From Mesorhizobium sp. Root102 (lineage in GTDB: Bacteria; Pseudomonadota; Alphaproteobacteria; Rhizobiales; Rhizobiaceae): a stretch of 38,172 nucleotides of DNA. Made by a program: the position numbers and the translations under genes. A model generated the notes under the pieces. The model saw nothing but the letters and a program-made list of their open reading frames with translations. It did not search any database and had not been told where the DNA came from. This document shows, in pieces, positions 15,512 to 23,298 of this stretch; positions within the stretch are counted from its first letter, which is position 1; the number at the start of each line of letters is the position of its first letter. The stretch covers positions 1-38,172 of the forward strand of contig NZ_LMCP01000026.1 of NCBI RefSeq assembly GCF_001425625.1, in the 5' to 3' direction.

Positions 15512-16426
15512 TTGGACCTGCACCAGTTGAGATGCTTTGTCATGGCAGCCGACGAGCTGCATTTCGGCCGGGCGGCGCAGCGCCTCGACTTGCTGCCGTC
15601 GTCGCTCAGCCGGCATATCCGCATGTTGGAGGAAGATCTGGGCGTGCGGCTGGTGATGCGCACCACGCGCAATGCCGTGCTGACCGAGCATGGATCCTTC
15701 CTGCTGGAAGAGGCAAGGTCCCTGCTTGCCAGAGCGGACGATCTGGAAAGTCGCATCCGCGAGAAGGGCCGCGACCGCGCGGCCGTGGTGCGGCTGGGCG
15801 TGATTGACAGCGCGGCGGTGGGGCTGGTGCCGCGCCTGCTGCACGATTTCAGGGAGATTGCTCCCGACGTGACCGTGCAGGTCATGGAAGACAAGACTCA
15901 CCGCCTCTTGCCGCGTGTGCTTTCAGGTCGGCTCGACCTGGCCTTGATCCGGCCGTCTGCCGCGCCGAGCCGTCGTCTGGAACTGCACTTCCTGCTTTAT
16001 GAAACGGCCGTCGTGGCCTTACCCTCCAGCCACGACCTGGCGCGTCGGACAAGCGTGTCGGTGCTCGACCTCGCGGACCAGACTCTGATCGTGCCGGAGC
16101 GTCGGTCGCGACCGCATAGTCACGACCTGACGATGCGGCTTTTCAGTGAAAGCGGCCTCTATGCCAAGGTCGTGCATCTGGCCGACGAGAAGCAGACCAT
16201 CGTGAACCTCGTGGCAGCCGGAATGGGCATCGCCATCGTGCCTCGCTGGGCTTCCCGGATGCAGGTCGAGGGCGTGACCTACGTCGCGCTCGACACGCCA
16301 GGGGCAGACAAATTGAAGAAGCTGCCCTTGGCCGTTGCCTGGACCGGAAGCACTCGCGATCCCATACGAGACATGCTGGTCGAGCTGCTGCGCGGCAGAA
16401 TCGACATCTATTCAAAAGACGCATGA
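15512..16426 (+). CDS. LysR-family transcriptional regulator
   Basis: A 304-residue LysR regulator. The N-terminal helix-turn-helix covers about residues 1-60 (MDLHQLRCFVMAADELHFGRAAQRL, then SSLSRHIRMLEEDLGVRLVMRTTR), followed by the periplasmic-binding-protein-like effector domain (about 90-295). The start is TTG at 15512, preceded 7 bases upstream by GGGAG; this is the standard LysR N-terminus and no ATG fits. It is divergent from the ttuC-like gene and most likely activates it in response to a dicarboxylate such as tartrate or malate. The target is inferred from gene order. Confidence 0.92.
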   Translation: MDLHQLRCFVMAADELHFGRAAQRLDLLPSSLSRHIRMLEEDLGVRLVMRTTRNAVLTEHGSFLLEEARSLLARADDLESRIREKGRDRAAVVRLGVIDSAAVGLVPRLLHDFREIAPDVTVQVMEDKTHRLLPRVLSGRLDLALIRPSAAPSRRLELHFLLYETAVVALPSSHDLARRTSVSVLDLADQTLIVPERRSRPHSHDLTMRLFSESGLYAKVVHLADEKQTIVNLVAAGMGIAIVPRWASRMQVEGVTYVALDTPGADKLKKLPLAVAWTGSTRDPIRDMLVELLRGRIDIYSKDA

Positions 16427-16962
16427 TTGGCTTTGCTGCCGGAATCGGGTCTTGCGAGAGTCGCCGATTCTTATCCTCCTCGTCCCACAAGAACCGGCGC
16501 CGCCGCCTTCGCGATTATTGCGAATTTCAATATAATTGACGATCTTCTCCGCTGAGCTCAACATTCAAGTTCCACGGTTGGCTTTCGATCGACCCAACAT
16601 TCCAAGGGAAAACAGTGCGCAGGCTCGTCACAACACTCCCAGCATCGGCCCCCGGCGCTGCAGAACCCGTTCTGGCGCTCCTTCGCCGACTTCGGCAACG
16701 GCGCGGGGGCCAGACTTTGCTGATAGACGGCGGTCTGACTATCAAACAGGGCTAGACATCACGATCTTCAGCCTTGCGACCTGTAGGCCCTAAGCCAAGG
16801 CGCCACGAGATGCGCATCTAGGAAGACGGGTTGCATCAGCTTGGCGGCGCCGTGGTGGAGGCCTATACGTCTCGGTCGACTGGTAGCGCGACCGGCGTGA
16901 CGGCGACCTCGCCCTGAGAAGCTGATCAATCGAATCGTATTCCAAGACCGTAGGACCGTCCC
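16427..16962. other. Eroded region without an intact gene
   Basis: About 535 bases between LysR and the second deacetylase-fold gene. I see no convincing gene. The plus strand holds a possible short-chain dehydrogenase tail (16681-16755). Around 16810-16918 a short amino-acid-like reading, broken by a TAG at 16818, may be another decayed fragment. Likely residue of deletions. Confidence 0.5.
16681..16755 (+). pseudogene. Possible C-terminal remnant of a short-chain dehydrogenase
   Basis: The frame ending at TAG 16753-16755 reads GGQTLLIDGGLTIKQG, closely resembling the conserved C-terminus of classical SDR enzymes (typically TGQTLLVDGG). Sequence before it loses resemblance, so only the tail would survive. 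Short length keeps this tentative. Confidence 0.4.
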
Positions 16963-17853
16963 ATGCCGCTGAGCCCTCGCGAACGAATAGACTATCAGGC
17001 GATCGTCGATAGGCAGCCGCTGAAATTACCTGACGGCATCAGGATGCCAGTGTGGCTCATCGTCAATGTCGAACATTGGGATGCGCGGCGGCCGATGCCG
17101 CGCACCGTCTTGCCACCGCCGATGGGCATGCCGCTGCTGCCCGATATTCCCAACTGGTCGTGGCACGAATACGGCATGCGGGTTGGATTCTGGCGCATCT
17201 ACGAGAGCCTGACATCCCGAAAAATTGTTCCGACTTTGGCCATCAATGGATCAGTGTGCGAGGTCTATCCCAGGGTCGTGCATGCGGCGCACGACGCCGG
17301 ATGGGAACTGATGGGTCACGGTTGGCTGCAAGGGCCGATGCACAATCTCGAAGACCAGCGCATGGCTATTCGGCGCACTATCGACGCACTGTGCAAGATT
17401 TCCGGCAAGCCGCCGGTGGGATGGGAAAGTCCGGGGCTAACGGAGACGCCAGACACGGCCGACATCCTCGCTGAGGAAGGCATTCGATACGTCGCCGATT
17501 GGGTAATGGACGACTTGCCTTGCGAACTGAAGACGACGGCGGGCCCGCTGTTGACACTCCCCTATACGGTGGAGATCAACGATGTGGCAATAATGGCTGT
17601 GGCGCTGCACTCGTCAGCGGAACTGCTCGAACGCGGCAAGCGCCAGTTCGACCGACTATATCAGGAAAGCGCGACCTCGTCGCGGATTATGTCCATTAGC
17701 GTCCATCCCTATCTCAGCGGTGTTCCGCATCGGATCGGCTATCTGGAGGAATTGCTGGATTACATCTCATCGCATGGCGACGTGGCATTCTGGACGGGCG
17801 AGCAGATCTATAATTGGTACACGTCGGCGCGGCCCAACGCCGCCCAGCCGTAG
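16963..17853 (+). CDS. Polysaccharide-deacetylase-fold hydrolase (PuuE-like branch)
   Basis: A 296-residue protein of the NodB-homology fold, without signal peptide. It has VEHWD (36-40) where classical deacetylases carry an Asp-containing motif, MGHGWLQG around H119, the WESPGLTETPDT region (154-164), and VHPYLSG with H248 near the end. This pattern resembles the allantoinase PuuE branch, reported to be metal-independent, more than metal-dependent chitin deacetylases. Its likely substrate is therefore a small cyclic ureide, amide or imide. AGGA precedes the ATG at 16963. It stands alone between eroded DNA and an ArsR pseudogene, and is clearly divergent from the fold relative at 2367-3266. 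Fold is confident; substrate is a guess. Confidence 0.82.
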   Translation: MPLSPRERIDYQAIVDRQPLKLPDGIRMPVWLIVNVEHWDARRPMPRTVLPPPMGMPLLPDIPNWSWHEYGMRVGFWRIYESLTSRKIVPTLAINGSVCEVYPRVVHAAHDAGWELMGHGWLQGPMHNLEDQRMAIRRTIDALCKISGKPPVGWESPGLTETPDTADILAEEGIRYVADWVMDDLPCELKTTAGPLLTLPYTVEINDVAIMAVALHSSAELLERGKRQFDRLYQESATSSRIMSISVHPYLSGVPHRIGYLEELLDYISSHGDVAFWTGEQIYNWYTSARPNAAQP

Positions 17854-18117
17854 ACTCCTCAATGAATCGACGCGGTTCAGGAGACTGTAATGTATGGACC
17901 GCGGGGAGGTTTGCGATCGAAGGCCGGATCTTCGCCGGCCCACGAGATCAGCGTCCTGACCGCGGCCTCTGCATCCAAGCGCGTCGGGCCGACGCGGCCG
18001 ACTGTCCTGGGTATGTCGTCCGCTGAATTTCACGCCGCTGCGAGGTTGGGGGCCGCCCTACACGTAGCCAAAAGGACTGGATTTTCGACAATAACTTCGT
18101 TAGATGTATTTGGAACA

Positions 18118-18402
18118 ATGGCACTATCTGCTGATCTCGCCCTTGGAGAGACGACGCGGCTTAAGATGCTGCGTCTTATTGAGCAAGCTGGAGAGATGCC
18201 TTGCACTGTCCTTGTCGATCATCTCGTCGTGGTGAAGTCGACTGTGTCGTACCGTGTTATCATCCTTGCCCATGCAAAATTAATTTCCATACGCAAGTAG
18301 GACCGCAAATATTTCTACACGCCGCGGCGCGATCTGCTGGACGGAGCGGTGCCCGGGCTTCGCGAGCTCATCGGCAGGCTCTGTCAGAGCGATGGAGCTT
18401 GA
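18118..18402 (+). pseudogene. ArsR-family regulator interrupted by an in-frame stop
   Basis: From ATG 18118 the frame encodes an ArsR winged helix: LGETTRLKMLRLIEQAGEMPCT, then VDHLVVVKSTVSYRVIILAHAKLISIRK, where a helix-turn-helix recognition helix is clear. TAG at 18298-18300 interrupts it, and the same frame continues past the stop with DRKYFYTPRRDLLDGAVPGL, the usual wing and dimer segment, up to TGA at 18400-18402. A single substitution explains the break. The last residues are encoded by the left terminal repeat of the adjacent IS6 remnant, so the insertion probably also replaced the original C-terminus. Readthrough cannot be excluded but is unlikely. Confidence 0.75.
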
Positions 18403-19157
18403 GGCGAGCAGGGCGGTCGCTTAGTTTCTCAGGATGACCATACGCAGCCCTTTCCGGTACTTTCGAACCAGCCCGGAGATTATCCGCCTGGCCGTGATGA
18501 TGTACGTTCGCTTCCCGCTATCGCTTCGGAATTCAGCCACGAGTCGGTCCGGTGCTGGTGGAACAGGTTCGGTCCGATATTTGCTGCGGAGATCAGGCGG
18601 AAACGGGTTCAGCACCTTGGTGCCTATTCCAATTGGAAATGGCATTTGGACGAGATGTTCGTGAAGATCAACGGCGAGATGTGCTACTTGTGGCGCGCGG
18701 TGGATCACGAGGGCGAAGTGTTGGAAAGCTTTGTCACGAAGCGCCGGGATCGCAAAGCGGCATTGAATTCATAAAATCAATGAAGCGCTTCGGCTCGCCG
18801 CGTACCGTGGTGACCGACAAACTCCGTTGTTACGGTGCCGCTCTGAAGGAGATCGGCGCAGAAGACCGTCAGGAAACAGGTCGTTGGTTGAACAACCGAT
18901 CCGAGAATTCTCGTCAGCCATTCCGACGACGGGAACGAGCGATGCAGCGGTTCAGGACCATGCGAAGTTTGCAGAAATTCAGCTTCGTTCACGCCTCGGT
19001 CCATAACCATTTCAACCTGGAACGCCACCTTTACTCACGCAACAATTTCAAGCTCAACCGCGCCGCTGCTCTCGCCGAGTGGCGTCAACTTGGCGCGGCA
19101 TAACAGATAACCATCGTGCCCATTCAGTGACTGGTTCGCATGCGTCTGACAGCGCCT
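18376..19157 (+). mobile_element. Decayed IS6-family element with terminal inverted repeats
   Basis: AGGCTCTGTCAGA (18376-18388) and the reverse complement of 19145-19157 (AGGCGCTGTCAGA) match at 12 of 13 positions and bracket the broken transposase. The resulting 782 bases agree with the roughly 0.8 kb of IS6 elements, and the GGC-CTGT start resembles IS6-family ends. I see no matching 8-base target duplication in the flanks, as expected for an old insertion or one followed by rearrangement. Confidence 0.65.
18434..19103 (+). pseudogene. IS6-family transposase, broken
   Basis: The reading starts FRYFRTSPEIIRLAVMMYVRFPLSLRN, the canonical IS6 transposase N-terminus, then jumps to SHESVRCWWNRFGPIFAAEIRRKR in another frame; the roughly eleven residues expected between them are missing, so a small deletion occurred. 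WHLDEMFVKINGEMCYLWRAVD carries the first catalytic Asp. A second frameshift near 18762 leads into FIKSMKRFGSPRTVVTDKLRCYG (second Asp) and HNHFNLERHLYSR at the end. At least two lesions make it inactive. All three frames are needed to reconstruct it. Confidence 0.85.
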
Positions 19158-19282
19158 GCTGTATCGCTCGACGGACCGCCTCTGTCGTTCGTGGCGCTCC
19201 CATGCAGGACCTGGCCCATAGCGCGGCTTTTGATCCGGACGACAATGATGAACCATCAAAGCATGTGATCAAACATCTAGCG

Positions 19283-19660
19283 TCAGGCCTTCGAAGATGC
19301 CAATGCCTCGACTTCAACTAAGAACTCGGGCCGGACAAAGCCTGACACGGCCAGCAACGTCGAGCACGGCAGAACTTGCAGATCAGCGACCCATTCGTTG
19401 CGGGCCGTCGCGTAACCGGGCATATGCGCCCGGTCGGTGACATAGGCATTGAGGCGCAACACGTTTTCGCGGTTCAGCCCGCTTTTCGCCAGAAGTCTGT
19501 CGATCGCCGCAAGGCACAGTCTCGCTTGGGCTTCGGCATCGTCCGGGATGTTGCCGGCTTCGTCGATCCCCAACTGACCCGAAATGACCAGAAGACGATG
19601 GCCGGCTGGAACCTCAATCGTGTGCGAATACATGGGCGTGGGGGCGACATTGCTCGTCAT
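19283..19660 (-). CDS. RidA/YjgF/YER057c/UK114-family protein
   Basis: A 125-residue RidA-superfamily protein with VISGQLGIDEAGNIPDD near residues 25-41, DRAHMPGYATARNEW in the middle and a C-terminal LVEVEALA block. An arginine at 110 sits at or near the position of the substrate-carboxylate Arg of E. coli RidA. RidA proteins hydrolyse reactive enamines and imines, releasing ammonia; several paralogues serve nitrogen-compound catabolism. It lies 143 bases after the second ribose-type permease gene in the same direction, so it may be the last gene of the hyuAB-transporter operon, though a short hairpin-rich gap could separate it. Loss of reactive imine protection or a deaminase step in the pathway are both possible. 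Confidence 0.88.
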   Translation of the reverse strand: MTSNVAPTPMYSHTIEVPAGHRLLVISGQLGIDEAGNIPDDAEAQARLCLAAIDRLLAKSGLNRENVLRLNAYVTDRAHMPGYATARNEWVADLQVLPCSTLLAVSGFVRPEFLVEVEALASSKA

Positions 19661-19702
19661 CGGTTCTTTTCCTTATCTGGGGTGGGTTAGTTGTGCTGAC
19701 GA

Positions 19703-19714
19703 CGTGTCGACACG
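19703..19714. promoter_or_regulatory. Perfect 12-base palindrome upstream of ridA
   Basis: CGTGTCGACACG is fully self-complementary and lies 43 bases before the ridA start, in the gap after the transporter genes. It may be an operator or simply a chance GC-rich palindrome; no second copy was found. Confidence 0.3.
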
Positions 19715-19803
19715 AAGCGTTGCCTAAGAGCGCCCGGCTAGAAATGCCGGAGCCCGGAATCTCCGATGTTCGCGTGCTTGTGATCCGATTGTCCCGGCTA
19801 CCC

Positions 19804-20802
19804 TCACCGCACCGCCGTCGCGTTGCGAAGCGTGACAAGCGACCGCCGTAGATCAGGCGCTTCGATGACGACGACGATCATGAGCAATGCGCCCCGGATC
19901 AGGTTGACCATATATACTGGCGTGCCTAGCAGGGAAAATAGGGTTTCAAGCAGGCTGAGCGAGACGACCCCCATCAAGATGCCCATGCCTCCGCCTCGCC
20001 CGCCCGCCAGCGATACCCCACCGAGAAGCGCTGCGGTGACAGCAAAGATGAAGGGCGCGAGTCCGAGATCCGGCTTGGCGGCAGCGGTGCTTAGTGCAAA
20101 GAGACCACCGCCCAGAGCAGACAGGCAAGCGGACGCTATGAAGACTCCGATGATTATCCGGTCGACTTGGACTCCGGAGGCCCGACTGGCGCGGCGGTCG
20201 CCGCCGACCGCGCGTATTTCACGGCCCATCCGCGTCCACTTCATGAAGGCCCCAGTCAGCAAGAATATGCCGACAACGATGGCGATGCGAGGCGAGAGGA
20301 TGCCGCCGAAAACCGAATCTAGCCAGATACCGACATCGTAATTGGCGTATGCCAGGGTCTGACTGTCGCTTACGAGATGGCTGGTGCCGAGAACGATGAT
20401 GTACCCACCGAGCGTCAGCGGCACAGAACTGACCCCTGTACGCGCGATAATCCAGCCCTGGACACCACCGACCATGACGGCAAGCAACATGGCCAGCAGC
20501 AGTCCCACGACCGGGAAATCCGCTCCATACTTGACGGCGATCATTCCGCCGATCGCGTAGACACCAAGGCTGGACAGATCGAATTCGCCGATGATCATGG
20601 TGAGCCCTACGCCCAAAGCCAGAAGGCCGAGCGATGCCGCGTTCTGCAACGAATTGTTGATGCTGAACGAACTTACGCGCGCGTCCGAATAGAGAGGCAG
20701 GGCTATCAAGGCTGAGAGTACGAGCCCCAGGACTAAAAGCGGCAGCAACCTTCGAAGCGTTCGCGCGACAAAGAGAGGAATGAGGGACTTCTCGGACATC
20801 AT
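19804..20802 (-). CDS. Ribose/sugar-type ABC transporter permease 2 (RbsC-like)
   Basis: A 332-residue inner-membrane permease of the BPD_transp_2 family (RbsC/XylH type). Numerous hydrophobic helices are visible, with the family blocks GVGLTMIIGEFDLSSLGVYAIGG (about 68-90) and ALLGGVSLAGGRGGGMG near residue 265, the latter being the permease loop that contacts the ATPase. It overlaps the upstream permease gene by 4 bases. With the other permease it likely forms a heterodimeric channel. Similar systems import sugars, but also nucleosides, autoinducers and other small molecules, so the substrate should be judged from the hydantoinase genes upstream. Confidence 0.92.
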   Translation of the reverse strand: MMSEKSLIPLFVARTLRRLLPLLVLGLVLSALIALPLYSDARVSSFSINNSLQNAASLGLLALGVGLTMIIGEFDLSSLGVYAIGGMIAVKYGADFPVVGLLLAMLLAVMVGGVQGWIIARTGVSSVPLTLGGYIIVLGTSHLVSDSQTLAYANYDVGIWLDSVFGGILSPRIAIVVGIFLLTGAFMKWTRMGREIRAVGGDRRASRASGVQVDRIIIGVFIASACLSALGGGLFALSTAAAKPDLGLAPFIFAVTAALLGGVSLAGGRGGGMGILMGVVSLSLLETLFSLLGTPVYMVNLIRGALLMIVVVIEAPDLRRSLVTLRNATAVR

Positions 20803-21755
20803 CTTCCCCTTTGTGAGCGCAGATGAATGATGAGGACGAATGCGGTCATGAGAACGCCCTTGAAGAATATCTGTGCCCCGAAGCTGTAGCCGCGAAGCAA
20901 TACAAGGTTCGTAATCGTCGCGATAAGGATGACGCCAAGCAGCGTCCGCCAGACGGACCCGCGCCCACCGGCGATCGCCGTTCCCCCGATCAGAGTGGCA
21001 GCGATCGCGTCATAGTTCAGGGTCCCGCGATTCAGAAGAAGGGACGCGCCGTGATTGAAAGATCCCAGGAATATGCCGGCTAGCGCCGCCGACACGCCCG
21101 CCAGCATGAAAACCCAGCAGCCGATTTCACCGAGGGACAGTGCTGCCGCGCGCGCTGCCGCCCGACTCTCGCCAAGCATATAGACTTCACGGCCCGGCCG
21201 GGTTCGACGCAACAGGAATTCAACCACGACAACGAGCAGCAGCAGGACGAACGTTCCCACCGGAATTCCATATGGCGTGGCATTCAGGAACGCATAAGTG
21301 TTATCCGGCGGAGACAACGCCTGACCGCCGGTAAGCGCCACACTCGCGCCCTCTAGCAAGGCTCCCGCCGCGATCGTCACGATGATCGGATTGGCGCCCC
21401 AGGCGCCGATGAGAAAGCCTTGGACAAGGCCGAGCATCGCACCCAAAGCCAGCGTAGAAAGGATGGCGGCGCCGACGCCGAACTTCAGAGCGTAGATGAA
21501 GAATATCGCGGTTACCGTGGCCAAGGTCCCCAGCGACATCGAGACGAACGAACCGCTGATCATGATCACGGTCATTCCCACAGCGATCAATCCGACAAAC
21601 GTGGTTGTGCCCAGGATCGCCCTGAAATTCTGCGTGCTGAGAAAACCGGGGGTGTCCGCCGCGACCGCCGCGACGAAAAGCGCGATAAAGACGATTCCGG
21701 CGACCCCTGCCCAGCGCCTTCCGGCGGTTTGCAACGTTTGGCTGGCCTGCGTCAT
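20799..21755 (-). CDS. Ribose/sugar-type ABC transporter permease 1 (RbsC-like)
   Basis: A 318-residue permease of the RbsC family. A hydrophobic first helix (GVAGIVFIALFVAAVAADTPGF) is followed by GLIAVGMTVIMISGSFVSMSLG and, near the end, LIGGTAIAGGRGSVWRTLLGV, the ATPase-contact loop. It is coupled on both sides: the start overlaps the ATPase stop by 4 bases, the stop overlaps permease 2 by 4 bases. Two non-identical permeases in one operon imply a heterodimer, as in several sugar and nucleoside importers. Confidence 0.92.
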   Translation of the reverse strand: MTQASQTLQTAGRRWAGVAGIVFIALFVAAVAADTPGFLSTQNFRAILGTTTFVGLIAVGMTVIMISGSFVSMSLGTLATVTAIFFIYALKFGVGAAILSTLALGAMLGLVQGFLIGAWGANPIIVTIAAGALLEGASVALTGGQALSPPDNTYAFLNATPYGIPVGTFVLLLLVVVVEFLLRRTRPGREVYMLGESRAAARAAALSLGEIGCWVFMLAGVSAALAGIFLGSFNHGASLLLNRGTLNYDAIAATLIGGTAIAGGRGSVWRTLLGVILIATITNLVLLRGYSFGAQIFFKGVLMTAFVLIIHLRSQRGR

Positions 21756-23296
21756 CCTAGAGCATCCTCTTGCACGGCCGCGTGTGTCATATCCGCCAGC
21801 AGTTCGTGCGAGTCGATCCGCTCACGTTCGCGGATGCTGACGATGCGGCCACCGCGCAACGCGATGACGACATCCGCCAGGTGCAGTATCTCGGGCAGTT
21901 CGGTGGATGTGAAAAGAACGATCGCACCGCCGTCCGCGACGGAGCGGATCAGTCTATGAATATCGGCCCTGCCCCCGACATCGACGCCGCGCGTCGGTTC
22001 GTCGAAAAGCAATACCTTAGTGTCCTGTCGCTCGAGGCTGCGGCCGATGAGCACCTTCTGCTGGTTGCCGCCGCTAAGATCGCGGACAGCATCCGACAAG
22101 CGCCTCGGGTCCACTCCGCAAATTCCGGCGAGCCGGCGAGCACTTTTCTTGAGACCGGCAATATCGAGGACGCAGAAGCGGCTGTAGCGCGACAACGACG
22201 TAGCTGTTAGGTTGTTCTCGACCTTCTGCCCGAGGAACAGTCCCTCACCTTTCCTGTCACCCGGCACAAGGACGATCCCTGCTCTCGTTGCCGCGCGGAT
22301 CGACCCGAGCGGAATACGCTTGCCATCGAGTGTCACCGAGCCTCTCGCATCCGGGGCAAGCCCTGAAATGGCGCGGATCACCTCCGTCGCACCGGATCCG
22401 ACTTGTCCAGCCAGGGCGTAAACCAGACCGGCCCTGGCCGTGAATGCGATGTCTTGCACCCCCGAGCCGACCGTGAGATCGCGGACGGTCAGCGTGGCAT
22501 TGCCTTGTGCCGCCATCGCCTTGGCGCGGAGTGGCGGTTCCTCGTGTCTGCCAAGCATCATGGTCACCAGGTCCTTGCCGGTGATGTCCTTCGTATCGCG
22601 CGTGCCGACCAGCTTGCCGTCACGAACCACCGTCACACGGTCCGTAAGGTGAAGCACCTCGTCGAGGCGATGTGACACGTAAACCACACCGTGGCCCGCG
22701 GCAGTCAGCCGGCGTATGGCCGCAAACACATGATCTATATCGATGCTGCTCAGCGTTGCCGTCGGCTCATCGAGCAGAAACAGCCTGGCCTTGCGTCCAA
22801 GCGCCCGCGCGATTTCGATGAGCTGGCGTTGCCCTATCGACAGTTCCTCGAGAGGCGTGGCGGGGTGGACATAGGTCAGGCCCACGGCATCCAGAAGCGA
22901 GCGCGCCCGCCTGAAATCCTCCGATCTTTTTTGGAAGAAGGAAGCATCGAAATTGCCGAGCAGCAGGTTATCCGAGACAGTCAATGCCGGTACCAGGCTT
23001 AATTCCTGGTCCACCAGCGCAATTCCCTCTGCCTGCGCCTGTCGTGGCGACTCGAGATGCAACTCCTTGCCCTCAAGCAAGATCCGGCCGCTGTCCGGCC
23101 TGAACAGGCCGGACAGCATCTTGACGATCGTACTTTTCCCCGCTCCGTTGTGGCCACAAAGTCCAAGGACCTCGCCCCTCCGCACATCGAACGACACCCC
23201 GTCGACTGCGCGAACAGGTCCGAAACTGCGCGTGACCCGTTCGACTTCGAGCACTGGTGAGTTCATCTCGGGACCACCGGAGGCGGGGGTGACCAT
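21752..23296 (-). CDS. Ribose/sugar-type ABC transporter double ATPase (RbsA-like)
   Basis: A 514-residue fused ATPase with two nucleotide-binding domains. The first has Walker A GHNGAGKST (48-56), the LSIGQRQLIEIARAL signature region and FLLDEPTATL; the second has LSGGNQQKVLIGRSL and LLFDEPTRGVDVGG, with a degenerate Walker A (GQVGSGATE), which is normal for this family. The ATG at 23296 follows GAAGGG and lies 2 bases after the binding-protein stop; the alternative at 23266 has a poorer ribosome-binding site. A much longer open frame upstream to 23689 is read inside the binding-protein gene in another frame and is not coding. It powers the two neighbouring permeases. Confidence 0.93.
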   Translation of the reverse strand: MVTPASGGPEMNSPVLEVERVTRSFGPVRAVDGVSFDVRRGEVLGLCGHNGAGKSTIVKMLSGLFRPDSGRILLEGKELHLESPRQAQAEGIALVDQELSLVPALTVSDNLLLGNFDASFFQKRSEDFRRARSLLDAVGLTYVHPATPLEELSIGQRQLIEIARALGRKARLFLLDEPTATLSSIDIDHVFAAIRRLTAAGHGVVYVSHRLDEVLHLTDRVTVVRDGKLVGTRDTKDITGKDLVTMMLGRHEEPPLRAKAMAAQGNATLTVRDLTVGSGVQDIAFTARAGLVYALAGQVGSGATEVIRAISGLAPDARGSVTLDGKRIPLGSIRAATRAGIVLVPGDRKGEGLFLGQKVENNLTATSLSRYSRFCVLDIAGLKKSARRLAGICGVDPRRLSDAVRDLSGGNQQKVLIGRSLERQDTKVLLFDEPTRGVDVGGRADIHRLIRSVADGGAIVLFTSTELPEILHLADVVIALRGGRIVSIRERERIDSHELLADMTHAAVQEDALG

Positions 23297-23298
23297 GG

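Noticed and set aside
19735..19751. CCGGC-N7-GCCGG hairpin between the permease and ridA as a terminator
   Set aside because: Only five base pairs and no T-run in either direction.
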